The notes beneath the pieces were generated by a model. The model searched no databases. It was not told the origin of the DNA and saw only the letters and a list, made by a program, of their open reading frames with translations. Positions 45,352-54,966 of a stretch of DNA of 64,000 nt are shown here, in pieces; the first letter of the stretch is position 1; every line of letters begins with the position of its first letter. A program made the translations under genes and the position numbers. The DNA lies in assembly GCF_000442255.1 (NCBI RefSeq), contig NZ_KE557279.1, forward strand, positions 113,030-177,029, read 5' to 3'. Source of the stretch: Salipiger mucosus DSM 16094. Its GTDB lineage: Bacteria > Pseudomonadota > Alphaproteobacteria > Rhodobacterales > Rhodobacteraceae.

Positions 45352-46053
45352 ATGCAGCGGCTCGTGGCGATCCTGACCTTCCTGGCGGCGCTCGCCTTCG
45401 CCGCTGCCCCCTTCCTCACGCAGGGCTTCAACGGCTTCGACCCGCAGGCCTTCCCGGTGCCGCAGGAGGACCCGCCGGTGCAGCCGGCGGGCTACGCCTT
45501 CGCCATCTGGGGGCTGATCTACGCCTGGCTGGTGGCGGCAACCGGCTTTGGCGTCTTTGCGCGGCTCGACGAGCCGGACTGGCAGCCGCAGCGTCCCTGG
45601 CTCCTGCTGGCGCTGGCCGTGGGCGCGGCCTGGCTGCCGGTCGCCAACCTATCGCCCATCGCGGCGACGGTGATGATCTGGGTGATGCTGGGCGCCACGC
45701 TCAAGGCGATGTTCCTCGCGGGCGACATGGACCGCTGGTGGCAGCTCTCGCCCGTGGCGATCTTCGCGGGCTGGCTGACCGCGGCGGCCAACGTCTCGGT
45801 CGGGCTGCTGCTGGGCGGCTACGGGCTGCTGCCCGAGACCCCCGCCGCGCTGGTCGCCCTGGCCCTCGCACTGATCATCGCGCTGGTCGTGCAATACCGG
45901 CTGCACCGCGCCCCGCTTTACGGAATCACCGTGATCTGGGCGCTCGTCGGTATCATCGTGGCCAATTCGCAGCCGCTCAACATCGCCGTCGCCGGCCTTG
46001 CCCTGATCGGGATCTTCGCCATCCTCGCCCTGCGCGGCACCGACACCGAGTGA
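45352..46053 (+). CDS. TspO/MBR-related membrane protein
   Basis: The 233-residue protein has about seven helices and starts one base after the serS stop. PAGYAFAIWGLIYAWL near residue 43 and SVGLLLGGYGLLP match the tryptophan-rich TspO-like group, though it is longer than the 160-residue classical TspO. Classical members bind porphyrins or cholesterol; the long ones are uncharacterised. Confidence 0.65.
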   Translation: MQRLVAILTFLAALAFAAAPFLTQGFNGFDPQAFPVPQEDPPVQPAGYAFAIWGLIYAWLVAATGFGVFARLDEPDWQPQRPWLLLALAVGAAWLPVANLSPIAATVMIWVMLGATLKAMFLAGDMDRWWQLSPVAIFAGWLTAAANVSVGLLLGGYGLLPETPAALVALALALIIALVVQYRLHRAPLYGITVIWALVGIIVANSQPLNIAVAGLALIGIFAILALRGTDTE

Positions 46054-46153
46054 CCCGACGGCGCCTGCCTCGCGGCGGGAAAAACGCGGAACCCCGGACG
46101 GCCCGCGCGTGTTACAGGCCGTCACCCGCAAGGGCTTCTGGAGTGCCGACGAC

Positions 46154-47119
46154 ATGCAGATCTTTTCCTGCCCCAATTGCGGGGCGCCACTATACTTCCA
46201 CAACACCGGCTGCACCTGCGGCCAGCAGGTGAGCTTCGACCCCGACGCCCAGTCGATGCAGCTCGCCGGCGCGCTCTGCGCCAACCGCGGCGACATCGGC
46301 TGCAACTGGGTCGCCGAAACAGACGGGCTCTGCCGCGCCTGCGCGATGACCGAGACGCTGCCCGACCTGCGCGAGCCGGACAACCTTCCACTCTGGGAAA
46401 CCTCGGAACGCGCCAAGCGCTGGATGCTCGCAAACCTCGCCCGCTGGGGCTGGTTCACCCCCGCCGACACCGGCGCGCGGCCGGTCTTCCGCATGCTGTC
46501 GGAAAACACCGCCGTCGGGCAGGACGAGGTCATCATGGGCCACGCCAACGGGCTCATCACCATCAACGTCACCGAGGCGAGCGACGCCGTCCTCGCCGAG
46601 CGGCAGGAACAGTTCGGCGAGCTCTACCGCACCATGCTGGGTCACATGCGCCACGAGGTCGCGCACTTCCTCCAGCTGCGCCTGCTCGAACAGCACGGCT
46701 TCGCCGAGGCCTTCCGCGCCCTCTTCGGCGATGAACGCGAGGACTATGGCGCGGCCCTGCAGGCCCACTACGCGAACCCGAAACCCGCGGACGACTGGCA
46801 CATCACCAGCTACGCCACGGCGCATCCGCACGAGGACTGGGCCGAGACCATCGCCCACCTGCTGCACCTGGTCGACCTGCTCGACAGCGCCGCGGCGGCC
46901 GATCTGGCGCTGCCCGACGGCCCCCCGCACGGCTACGATGCCTACGCCGAGCAGGACACCGAGCGGCAGATCGCGCTCGCCATCGACCTCTCGATCGCCA
47001 TGAACCACGTGAACCGCGCGATGGACCTGCCCGATCTCTACCCATTCGTCCTGACGCAGGGCGTCCGCAAAAAGCTCGCCTTCGCGCACGAATGGCTCAG
47101 GCGCGACGGACGCTCCTGA
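46154..47119 (+). CDS. Zinc-ribbon, zinc-dependent metallopeptidase-like protein
   Basis: The 321-residue cytoplasmic protein begins with a zinc ribbon (FSCPNCG, GCTCGQQ) and a second Cys set (LCRACAM). The peptidase-like domain has GHMRHEVAHFLQLRLLEQ, an HExxH-like site (HEVAHF), and a downstream Glu in HEDWAETIAHLLH. The DUF2248-like group is known as zinc-binding metallopeptidase family, with unproven substrate. The convergent der gene lies downstream. Confidence 0.82.
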   Translation: MQIFSCPNCGAPLYFHNTGCTCGQQVSFDPDAQSMQLAGALCANRGDIGCNWVAETDGLCRACAMTETLPDLREPDNLPLWETSERAKRWMLANLARWGWFTPADTGARPVFRMLSENTAVGQDEVIMGHANGLITINVTEASDAVLAERQEQFGELYRTMLGHMRHEVAHFLQLRLLEQHGFAEAFRALFGDEREDYGAALQAHYANPKPADDWHITSYATAHPHEDWAETIAHLLHLVDLLDSAAAADLALPDGPPHGYDAYAEQDTERQIALAIDLSIAMNHVNRAMDLPDLYPFVLTQGVRKKLAFAHEWLRRDGRS

Positions 47120-47258
47120 GTCTCACGGCGCCCGCACCTTCTTCTTGTTCCAAATACGCAGGGCGAGGCTGAGCCCACGCCAACTAGATTCCGCGCGACA
47201 GGATTTTTCGCCGAGAAGCCTTCCCGGCACCACTCTCGGAGCATGGCCACCTGAGCGC

Positions 47259-47299
47259 CCGGGCCCAAGGATCTTTTGACGGAAGATCCTGCACGCCCG
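47259..47299. terminator. Nested inverted repeat between convergent genes
   Basis: AGGATCTT (47268-47275) pairs with AAGATCCT (47283-47290), and outside it CCGGGC (47259-47264) pairs with GCCCGG (47294-47299). It lies between the convergent peptidase and der genes and could end transcription from both sides, though no T-run follows. Confidence 0.5.
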
Positions 47300-47311
47300 G
47301 ACCGCAGGCGG

Positions 47312-48784
47312 TCAGCCGCCCTTTTTCTTGAGGTGTTTCTTCAGTGCGCCCGCGTTCTTTTCGCGCCGACCCTTGTAGGGATTCCGCTCGCCCTGCCCGC
47401 GCATCCACAGCCGGATCGGCGTGCCGGGCATGTCGAAGGCCTCGCGCAGACCGTTCACCAGATAGCGCGTGTAGCTGTCGGGCATCTTGTCGGGGTGCGA
47501 GCACATCACAACGAAGCCCGGCGGCCGCGTCTTGGCCTGCGTCATGTAGCGCAGCTTGATCCGGCGTCCCTGCGGCGCGGGCGGCGGGTGGCTCGCCACC
47601 ATGCCCTCGAGCCAGCGATTGAGCTGACCGGTGGAGACGCGCCGGTTCCAGACGTCCCAGGCCTTCATCACGGCGTCCTGCAGCCGGTCGAGCCCGCGTC
47701 CGGTGCGTGCCGAGATGGTCACCAGCGGTGCCCCGCGCAGCTGCGGCAGCAGGCGGTCGAAGGCCTCCTTCAGATCGCGCAGCTTTTCCTGCTTGCTGTC
47801 CTCGATGTCCCACTTGTTCACCGCCACGACCACCGCGCGCCCCTCGCGCTCGGCCAGGTCGGCAATGCGCAGATCCTGCTGCTCGAAGGGGATCGCCGCA
47901 TCCAGCAGGACCACGACCACCTCGGCGAACTTCACCGCGCGCAACCCGTCCGAGACCGAAAGCTTCTCGACCTTGTCCTGCACCTTGGCCTTCTTGCGCA
48001 TGCCGGCGGTGTCGAAGATCCGCATCGGCACCCCGCCCCACTCGGCGCGCACCGAGATCGCATCGCGGGTGATGCCGGCCTCGGGGCCGGTCAGCAGCCG
48101 GTCGTGGCCCAGGATCTTGTTGACCAGCGTCGACTTGCCCGCGTTGGGCCGGCCCACCACGGCGATCTGCAGCGGCCGCTCCTCCGTGGGCTGCGGCGGG
48201 CCGTCGGGCACGGTCTCGCCGTCGACGTCCTCATCGTCGGGCAGCGTCACGTCGGTCTCGGGCGCCTCCTGTGCGGCGCGCTCGGCGTAGCTGTCGGCGA
48301 GCGGCTGAAGCGTGCCGTAGAGATCCGGAATGCCCTCGCCGTGCTCGGCGGAAAACCGAAGCGGCTCGCCCAGGCCCAGCGCATAGGCCTCGAGCACGCC
48401 GGCGTCGGCGGCCGAGCCCTCGGCCTTGTTCGCCACCAGGATCACGTGATCGGCCCGCTTGCGCAGGATGTCGGCAAAGAGCTCGTCGGTCGGTGTCACG
48501 CCGGTGCGCGCGTCGATCATGAAGAGACAGACGTCCGCCATGTCCACCGCGCGCTCGGTCAGGCGGCGCATCCGGCCCTGCAGGCTGTCGTCGTTGGCGT
48601 CCTCGAGCCCCGCCGTGTCGATCACGGTGAAGCGCAGGTCGCCCAGCTTCGCCTCGCCCTCGCGCAGGTCGCGGGTCACACCGGGCTGGTCGTCGACCAG
48701 CGCCAGGCGCTTGCCGACAAGTCGGTTGAACAGCGTGGACTTGCCCACGTTCGGGCGGCCCACAATGGCAAGGGAAAAGGTCAT
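47312..48784 (-). CDS. der: Ribosome-associated GTPase Der (EngA)
   Basis: The 490-residue protein has two GTPase domains in tandem. Domain 1 has [16 protein letters not shown] and NKAEG; domain 2 has [17 protein letters not shown] and NKWDIED. A C-terminal KH-like domain follows, ending in a Lys-rich tail. Der assists assembly of the large ribosomal subunit and is essential. The linker between the GTPase domains is long and acidic. Confidence 0.96.
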   Translation of the reverse strand: MTFSLAIVGRPNVGKSTLFNRLVGKRLALVDDQPGVTRDLREGEAKLGDLRFTVIDTAGLEDANDDSLQGRMRRLTERAVDMADVCLFMIDARTGVTPTDELFADILRKRADHVILVANKAEGSAADAGVLEAYALGLGEPLRFSAEHGEGIPDLYGTLQPLADSYAERAAQEAPETDVTLPDDEDVDGETVPDGPPQPTEERPLQIAVVGRPNAGKSTLVNKILGHDRLLTGPEAGITRDAISVRAEWGGVPMRIFDTAGMRKKAKVQDKVEKLSVSDGLRAVKFAEVVVVLLDAAIPFEQQDLRIADLAEREGRAVVVAVNKWDIEDSKQEKLRDLKEAFDRLLPQLRGAPLVTISARTGRGLDRLQDAVMKAWDVWNRRVSTGQLNRWLEGMVASHPPPAPQGRRIKLRYMTQAKTRPPGFVVMCSHPDKMPDSYTRYLVNGLREAFDMPGTPIRLWMRGQGERNPYKGRREKNAGALKKHLKKKGG

Positions 48785-49004
48785 TGTCTGCGCTCCGGCG
48801 TCACGATGTGCCGCGATACAGCATTTCGGCAGGCCGCGAAAGGGGCCGCGGCGGGCGCAATACGGCGTGGCCAGCCCAGGGCGGAGTGCCGCGCGCATGG
48901 GCAGCCGGCGCGGTCCGGCCGGTCGAGCGGCCCCTGCCCTCTTGCACGCGTCACAACCGCCGCGTAAACCGCAGCCGATTGAACTATTCCTCCGGGGGCC
49001 CCGA

Positions 49005-50243
49005 ATGCCCGTTCTCGTCATGAAATTCGGCGGCACCTCCGTCGCCACGCTCGACCGCATCCGCCGTGCTGCCAAGCGCGTCGGCGTCGAGGTCGCCAAG
49101 GGCTACGACGTCATCGTCATCGTCAGCGCGATGGCCGGCGAGACCAACAAGCTGGTGGGCCACGTCGAGGAAACCTCGCCGCTCTTCGACGCGCGCGAAT
49201 ACGACGCCGTCGTGAGCTCGGGCGAGAACGTGACCGCGGGCCTCATGGCGCTCACCCTGCAGGAAATGGACGTGCCGGCGCGCAGCTGGCAGGGCTGGCA
49301 GGTGCCGGTCCAGACCACCAGCGCCCACAGCGCCGCGCGCATCGTCGACATCCCCAGCGAGAACATCACCCGCAAGTTCGGCGAGGGCATGAAGGTGGCC
49401 GTCGTGGCGGGCTTCCAGGGCGTCAGCCTCGAAGGCCGGATCACCACGCTGGGCCGAGGCGGCAGCGACACCACGGCTGTCGCCTTCGCGGCCGCCTTCG
49501 ACGCCGAACGCTGCGACATCTACACCGACGTCGACGGCGTCTACACCACCGATCCGCGCATCTGCGAGAAGGCCCGCAAACTCGACCGCATCGCCTTCGA
49601 GGAGATGCTGGAGCTCGCGAGCCTCGGCGCCAAGGTGCTTCAGACCCGGTCGGTGGAACTGGCCATGCGCTACAACGTGAAGCTGCGGGTGCTCTCGAGC
49701 TTCGGGGAACAGTCGGACGAGGCCGGAACGCTGGTCTGCGACGAGGAGGACATCATGGAACTGAACGTGGTCTCGGGCGTCGCCCATTCCCGCGACGAGG
49801 CGAAGATGACGCTGGTCTCGGTCGCCGACCGCCCCGGCATCGCCGCGGCGATCTTCACCCCGCTCAGCGAGGCGGGCGTCAACGTCGACATGATCGTGCA
49901 GAACGTCTCGGACGAGGGCCGCACGGACATGACCTTCTCCTGCCCCACCAACCAGGTGAAGCGCGCCGAGGAGGCCCTGACCAAGGCCAAGGACAGCGGC
50001 TCGATCAACTACCACGACCTGATCGCCGACACCGACGTGGCCAAGGTCTCGGTGGTGGGGATCGGCATGCGCTCGCACACCGGGGTCGCCGCGAAGATGT
50101 TCAAGGTGCTCTCGGACGAGGGGATCAACATCAAGGTCATTACAACTTCCGAGATCAAGATTTCGGTTCTGATCGACCGGAAATACATGGAACTCGCGGT
50201 TCAGGCACTGCATGATGCCTTCGAACTGGAGAAGGCGGCCTGA
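49005..50243 (+). CDS. lysC: Aspartate kinase
   Basis: The 412-residue enzyme phosphorylates aspartate at the start of lysine, methionine and threonine synthesis. Catalytic features are [30 protein letters not shown] and [13 protein letters not shown]. Two ACT domains follow ([14 protein letters not shown]-like block and [16 protein letters not shown]), giving feedback control by lysine or threonine. The lysC-ptsP order is common in alphaproteobacteria. Start chosen at [10 protein letters not shown]. Confidence 0.95.
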   Translation: MPVLVMKFGGTSVATLDRIRRAAKRVGVEVAKGYDVIVIVSAMAGETNKLVGHVEETSPLFDAREYDAVVSSGENVTAGLMALTLQEMDVPARSWQGWQVPVQTTSAHSAARIVDIPSENITRKFGEGMKVAVVAGFQGVSLEGRITTLGRGGSDTTAVAFAAAFDAERCDIYTDVDGVYTTDPRICEKARKLDRIAFEEMLELASLGAKVLQTRSVELAMRYNVKLRVLSSFGEQSDEAGTLVCDEEDIMELNVVSGVAHSRDEAKMTLVSVADRPGIAAAIFTPLSEAGVNVDMIVQNVSDEGRTDMTFSCPTNQVKRAEEALTKAKDSGSINYHDLIADTDVAKVSVVGIGMRSHTGVAAKMFKVLSDEGINIKVITTSEIKISVLIDRKYMELAVQALHDAFELEKAA

Positions 50244-50292
50244 CCCACCACCGGGCCGGCCCAATTCACGGGCAGGGAACGGGAATTTCTCA

Positions 50293-52527
50293 ATGCCAGA
50301 CGGCACCGAGAGCGAAAGCCGCAAGCTGCTGGGCCGGCTGCGCGACCTCATGGCCGAGGACGCGGCAGGCCAGGCGCGGCTGGACAAGATCACCCATCTG
50401 ACCGCGGATTCCATGGGCAGCGAGGTCTGCTCCATCTACCTTTTCCGCGACGAGGACACGCTCGAGCTCTGCGCCACCTTCGGCCTCAAGCAGGAGGCCG
50501 TGCACGAGACCCGCATGCGCCTGGGCGAAGGCCTCGTGGGCCGCGTCGCGCGCACCGGCAAGATGGTCAACGCCGCCGACGCCCCCTCCGAGCGCGGCTT
50601 CCGCTACATGCCCGAGACCGGCGAGGAACTGTTCTCCAGCTTCCTCGGCGTGCCGATCCAGCGGCTGGGCGAAAAGCTGGGCGTTCTGGTCGTGCAGACC
50701 CGCGACAAACGTGAGTTCACCGCCGACGAGATCTACGCGCTCGAAGTGGTGGCGATGGTGCTGGCCGAGATGACCGAGCTTGGCGCCTTCGTCGGCGAGG
50801 GCGCGGCGCTTTCGGCGCGCCACACCGCACCGGCAATGATTCGCGGCGGCATCGGGCAGGAAGGCAGCGCCGAGGGGCGCGTCTGGCTCCACGAACCGCG
50901 CGTGGTCGTCACGAACTTCGTCGCCGACGATCCCGCCACCGAGCGTCAGCGCCTGAAGAAGGCGGTCGAACGGTTGCGCGTCAGCGTCGACGAGATGCTC
51001 GCCGGCGCCAGCGGCGAACAGCTCGAGGTGCTCGAGGCCTACCGGATGTTCGCCAACTCCAAGGGTTGGCGCAAGCGCATGGAGGAGGACATCGACCGGG
51101 GCCTCTCGGCCGAGGCGGCCGTCGAGAAGGAGCAGAGCCAGGCCCGCGCGCGCATGGGACAGGTCACCGACTCCTACCTGCGCGAACGCCTGCACGACCT
51201 CGACGACCTGTCGAACCGCCTGCTGCGCATCCTGACCGGCCAGGGCCGCGAGACCGGCGCCGAAATGCCCGAGGACCCGATCCTCGTGGCGCGCAACATC
51301 GGCCCCGGGGAATTGCTCGACTACAACCGCCGCCTCAAGGGCATCGTGCTCGAGGAAGGCTCCGTCGGCAGCCACGCCGCCATAGTGGCCCGCGCCCTCG
51401 CGATTCCGCTGATCGTCAACGCGGGACGTATCACCACCGAGGCGCTCAACGGCGATCACATCATGGTCGACGGCGACCAGGGCCTCGTGCACCTGCGCCC
51501 GGACGACACCGTGGTCAGCGCGTTCCGCGACAAGATGGCCATGCAGGCCCACGCGCAGGAACGCTACGCCTCGATCCGCAAGACGCCGGCGGTCTCGCTC
51601 TGTGGCAAGCGCATCGGGCTCTACATGAACGCGGGTCTCCTGGCGGACCTGCCCTCGCTGCCCTCCTCGGGCGCCGAGGGCGTGGGCCTCTTCCGCACCG
51701 AGCTGCAGTTCCTGATCCGCAACAAGATGCCCCGCCGGACCGAGCTGGTGCAGGTCTACGAGCGGGTGATGGAGGCCGCTGGCGGCAAGCCGGTGGTCTT
51801 CCGGACGCTCGACATCGGCTCGGACAAGGTGCTGCCCTACATGAAGCCCACCGACGAGCCCAACCCGGCGCTCGGCTGGCGGGCGATCCGCGTGGGCCTC
51901 GACAAGCCGGGCATCATGCGGATGCAGCTTCAGGCCTTGCTGCGGGCCTCCGCCGGCCGGCCGCTCAGCATCATGTTCCCCTTCGTGGCGCAGTTCGAAG
52001 AGTTCCGCGCCGCGCGTGCCGAGGTCGACAAGACCGTCGCGGTCGAGCGCAAGCTGGGTCACGCGGTCCCGGATTCCATCACCGTGGGCACCATGCTGGA
52101 GACACCCAGCCTCGCCTATGCGCCGCGCAAGTTCTTCGAAACCGTGGATTTCGTCTCGATCGGGGGCAACGACCTCAAGCAGTTCTTCTTCGCCGCCGAC
52201 CGCGAGAACGAACTGGTGCGCCGCCGCTACGATACGCTGAACGTCAGCTTCCTGACCTTCCTCGAGCAGATCGTCGAGCGCTGCACCGACACCGAAACGC
52301 CGCTCAGCTTCTGCGGCGAGGACGCGGGCCGACCCGTCGAGGCGGTCTGCCTTGCCGCGATCGGGCTGAAGAGCCTGTCGATGCGCCCGGCTTCCATCGG
52401 GCCGGTCAAGAGCCTGATCATGCGAACCGACCTCGCGGCCCTGCGCGAGGTCATCCACGACGCCCGCGAACGCGGCGAGCAGTCGGTGCGCCCCGCCGTC
52501 ATGGCGTTCCTCCGGGACCAGGGCTGA
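50293..52527 (+). CDS. ptsP: Phosphoenolpyruvate-protein phosphotransferase PtsP (enzyme I-Ntr)
   Basis: The 744-residue protein has an N-terminal GAF domain (residues about 20-165), a PEP-using N-terminal domain, the phospho-His domain with SVGSHAAIVARAL, and a C-terminal PEP-binding barrel with VGLFRTELQFL, LDIGSDKVLPY and SFCGEDAG. It begins the nitrogen-related phosphotransfer chain to NPr and EIIA-Ntr, which regulates potassium uptake, carbon and nitrogen use and polymer storage. Start chosen after GGGAACGGGAA. Confidence 0.95.
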   Translation: MPDGTESESRKLLGRLRDLMAEDAAGQARLDKITHLTADSMGSEVCSIYLFRDEDTLELCATFGLKQEAVHETRMRLGEGLVGRVARTGKMVNAADAPSERGFRYMPETGEELFSSFLGVPIQRLGEKLGVLVVQTRDKREFTADEIYALEVVAMVLAEMTELGAFVGEGAALSARHTAPAMIRGGIGQEGSAEGRVWLHEPRVVVTNFVADDPATERQRLKKAVERLRVSVDEMLAGASGEQLEVLEAYRMFANSKGWRKRMEEDIDRGLSAEAAVEKEQSQARARMGQVTDSYLRERLHDLDDLSNRLLRILTGQGRETGAEMPEDPILVARNIGPGELLDYNRRLKGIVLEEGSVGSHAAIVARALAIPLIVNAGRITTEALNGDHIMVDGDQGLVHLRPDDTVVSAFRDKMAMQAHAQERYASIRKTPAVSLCGKRIGLYMNAGLLADLPSLPSSGAEGVGLFRTELQFLIRNKMPRRTELVQVYERVMEAAGGKPVVFRTLDIGSDKVLPYMKPTDEPNPALGWRAIRVGLDKPGIMRMQLQALLRASAGRPLSIMFPFVAQFEEFRAARAEVDKTVAVERKLGHAVPDSITVGTMLETPSLAYAPRKFFETVDFVSIGGNDLKQFFFAADRENELVRRRYDTLNVSFLTFLEQIVERCTDTETPLSFCGEDAGRPVEAVCLAAIGLKSLSMRPASIGPVKSLIMRTDLAALREVIHDARERGEQSVRPAVMAFLRDQG

Positions 52528-52579
52528 CCTCGATCGCCCGAGGCCTGCAAGGCAAGACCGGCTGACTTGTGCAGCAAAT

Positions 52580-52763
52580 CGCCCGGCCGGGACGAATCCC
52601 CTCCGCGACCGGGCGCAGTTGTCTGTTCTCGCGCCGCCGTCCCTTCTGGATCGTGGCACTACCCGGACCTTCTGTCCGGGCTGTTGTCCGATGTCCCCGG
52701 TGACCGGTGAGGCACGAGGCCCCCGTGCATGGCCGGGACGGACCGATGTGGCCCGGCTTTTTT
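52580..52763 (+). ncRNA. Candidate structured transcript between ptsP and the EcsC gene
   Basis: Four hairpins follow each other on the plus strand: CGCCCGG/CCGGGCG (52580-52615), CCCGGAC/GTCCGGG (52662-52680), GCACG/CGTGC (52712-52728) and GCCGGG/CCCGGC followed by six T (52732-52763). The last is a standard terminator. The chain is much longer than a terminator needs, so a small RNA or structured 3' end of ptsP is possible. I match no known RNA family. Confidence 0.35.
52732..52763 (+). terminator. Rho-independent terminator downstream of ptsP
   Basis: GCCGGG (52732-52737) pairs with CCCGGC (52752-52757) across a 14-base loop, followed by TTTTTT. It lies about 205 bases after the ptsP stop and faces the convergent EcsC gene. 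Confidence 0.75.
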
Positions 52764-52807
52764 GCCAGGACACGAACCCCTCTTAGGCCAGAACTCTTGA
52801 TGCGAGG

Positions 52808-53566
52808 TTAACCAAGGCGCCGGATTTCATGGCGCAGCGCCTCGACCAGCTCTTCGCGCGGTCGCCCGCTGTCGATCTCGAGCCGGCGCAGCCCGAAGTG
52901 CACATGCGCCATCTGCTGGTAGTAACTGGTATAGGCATAGTTCGTCGCCGCGCCGGCCGCCGCCCCGATCACCGGCACGGTCTGCGCCGCCAGCTTCTGC
53001 CCCAGCACGGTCGCCAGCCGCGGCGCCACGCGGGAGATCAGCCCGTGCACCGTCGCCCCTGTCAGCGTCAGCCGTGCCGAGAAAAAGGCCATGTCGGCAC
53101 CATCGTCCGCCTCGAGCGGACCCGCCGCGCCGAAGACCAGGAGGCATTCCTTGCGCACCTCGGGGTCGTTCGGATCAAAGCCGTGTTCCGCCGCGATGCC
53201 CTGGATCGCGCGCAGCAGCCATGTCGTCGTCAGCGGCAGCTCGGCCAGTGCCGTCGGCAATCCGCCGGCCCCACCCGCGGCCCCCATCGCCGTGGTCAGA
53301 GTCGTGTTGAACCAGCCCTTCTGGTCGGGCACCACCCCGCGCGAGCCGGCGGCCGCCTGCATCGCGAGCCGCAGCGCGCGCTCGGTCGCCTGCTCGAGCT
53401 GGTCCTTCACCCGGTCCGGCAGTCGTTCAAGCAGGTTCTCCGCCTGCCCCCCCACGATGTTGAGCACCTGCAGACCCACGCCGCCCGCCGCGCGGTGCTG
53501 CCGCGCCAACGCGGTGATATGCTCGTCGAAAGGCTTGGTCACGGCGACGGACTGGGATCCGGTCAT
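52808..53566 (-). CDS. EcsC family protein
   Basis: The 252-residue protein has the EcsC core: GLPTALAELPLTTTWLLRAI, IAAEHGFDPNDPEVRKECLLVFG and VPVIGAAAGAATNYAYTSYYQQMAHVHF. I chose the ATG at 53566, with CAAGGAG upstream; an ATG nine codons earlier lacks one. Members are widespread and of unknown function. It is convergent with ptsP. Confidence 0.87.
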   Translation of the reverse strand: MTGSQSVAVTKPFDEHITALARQHRAAGGVGLQVLNIVGGQAENLLERLPDRVKDQLEQATERALRLAMQAAAGSRGVVPDQKGWFNTTLTTAMGAAGGAGGLPTALAELPLTTTWLLRAIQGIAAEHGFDPNDPEVRKECLLVFGAAGPLEADDGADMAFFSARLTLTGATVHGLISRVAPRLATVLGQKLAAQTVPVIGAAAGAATNYAYTSYYQQMAHVHFGLRRLEIDSGRPREELVEALRHEIRRLG

Positions 53567-53617
53567 GCGGGGCGCTCCTTGGCTCATGCTCAAAAGATCG
53601 TCACCCGCGACGGGAAT

Positions 53618-54123
53618 TCAAGCGCCCCGTGTCACCGGACCGGTCACGCCACTCCATGCGCCCGGCACCAGCTCGAGCCCCAGCACGCGCTCGGGGTTGG
53701 TGGGCGGCGGCATCTCGACCCCTTCGAGCCGGGCGAAACCGAAGCGACGGTAATAGGGCTCGTCCCCCACCAGCAGGATGCGCGACCACTCCAGCGCCCG
53801 TGCGCGTTCGACGGTGTCGCGGATGAGCGCGGCACCCAGTCCCTCGCCCTGCGCCGTCGGGTGGACCGCCACCGGCCCCAGCAAGAGCGCTTGCGCGCGC
53901 CCGATGCGCACCGGCCAGTAGCGGATCGCACCGCCCAGGATGCCCTGCTCGTCGCGCGCGACGCGGCAGAGCTCGGCCACGGGCGGCACCTCCTCGCGCA
54001 GGCGGTAGGACGACAGTGCCGTGCGCCCCGGCGCGAAGCTCAGGTCGAAAAGCGCCTCGATCTCCCACCAGTCGCCCGGCCTTTCCTGAGACAGCGTGAA
54101 CAGCGCACCGACCCCCCGTGCAT
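53618..54123 (-). pseudogene. GNAT family N-acetyltransferase, start region frameshifted
   Basis: The acetyl-CoA site is clear: LLLGPVAVHPTAQGEGLGAALI, then VGDEPYYRRFGFARLEG. Coding similarity continues upstream of the only in-frame start (GTG 53989) through DWWEIEALFDLSFAPGRTALSSYRLRE to about 54100, but there is no start codon before a stop. An ATG at 54123 opens the full protein if one base is added to the six C at 54112-54117, giving 168 residues. Either the start is unusual, or one homopolymer base is missing. Target of acetylation unknown. Confidence 0.75.
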
Positions 54124-54182
54124 TCCGGTCCGAACCCGCCTATCACTTCGGTATAGACCGCGCAAACAGCCCAAGGACGGAC

Positions 54183-54785
54183 ATGTTCTACCGCCCCGAA
54201 GACGGCCACGGCCTGCCGCACAACCCTTTCAACGCCATCGTTACGCCCCGGCCCATCGGCTGGATCTCGACCCGGGGAACGCTGGGCGACAACCTCGCGC
54301 CCTACTCCTTCTTCAATGCGGTGGCCTACGTGCCGCCGCAGGTGATGTTCGCCTCGACCTCGGCCAAGGAGGATCGCGGCGACACCAAGGACAGCGTGGC
54401 ACAGCTGCGCGAAGGCGGCGTCTTCTGCGTCAACATCGTCGAATACGCCATGCGCGACGCGATGAACGCGACCTCCGGCCCCTGGGAAGCGGGCACCGAC
54501 GAATTCGAGCTCGCGGGCATCGAAAAGGCCGAGTGCGAGACGATCGACTGCCCCCGCGTCGCCAATGCGCCCGCCAACCTCGAGTGCAAGGTCACGCAGA
54601 TCGTCCGCCTGCCGGGAAAGGCCAACTTCGCCACCTTCGGCGAGGTGACGGGCGTGCACATGCGCGACGACTGCCTCAAGGACGGCATCTTCGACGTCCT
54701 GGCCTACAACCCGCTCTCTCGCATGGGCTACCGCGACTACACGGTGGTGCGGGAAAAGTTCAGCCTCAAGCGCCCGGGCGAGTGA
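54183..54785 (+). CDS. Flavin reductase family protein (FMN-binding split barrel)
   Basis: The 200-residue protein has NPFNAIVTPRPIGWISTRG, NLAPYSFFNAVAYVPPQVMFAS and GVFCVNIV, the FMN-binding pattern of the flavin reductase-like split barrel. It probably binds FMN and reduces it or a substrate with NAD(P)H. ATG 54183 is preceded by AAGGACGG, and TATAGA at 54152-54157 may be the -10. It is divergent from the GNAT gene. Confidence 0.87.
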   Translation: MFYRPEDGHGLPHNPFNAIVTPRPIGWISTRGTLGDNLAPYSFFNAVAYVPPQVMFASTSAKEDRGDTKDSVAQLREGGVFCVNIVEYAMRDAMNATSGPWEAGTDEFELAGIEKAECETIDCPRVANAPANLECKVTQIVRLPGKANFATFGEVTGVHMRDDCLKDGIFDVLAYNPLSRMGYRDYTVVREKFSLKRPGE

Positions 54786-54852
54786 CGCGGGGCGCGCCGA
54801 AACCATAGCCGCCGCCAGCCCGGCGCTCGAAGCGCCGGCCCAGACCTTTCAT

Positions 54853-54954
54853 CTTTCCGCAAATACGCCGGGGGAGGCCGCAGGCCGTGGGGGCAGAGCC
54901 CCCGCCCGAGCGCCGCAGCGCGCGGCCTCCGGCCGACGCGGGCGCAGGCCCGCG
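54853..54954. repeat. Intergenic GC-rich palindromic element with terminator-like hairpins
   Basis: In the gap between the convergent flavin reductase and SulP genes an AAATACGC block (54861-54868) is followed by GGGGGC-AGA-GCCCCC (54889-54903) and CGCGGGC-GCAG-GCCCGCG (54937-54954). A similar CAAATACGC block occurs at 47153-47161 in another convergent gap. It looks like a REP-type repeat of this lineage that serves as a two-way terminator. Confidence 0.5.
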
Positions 54955-54966
54955 CCGCAAACCGGC

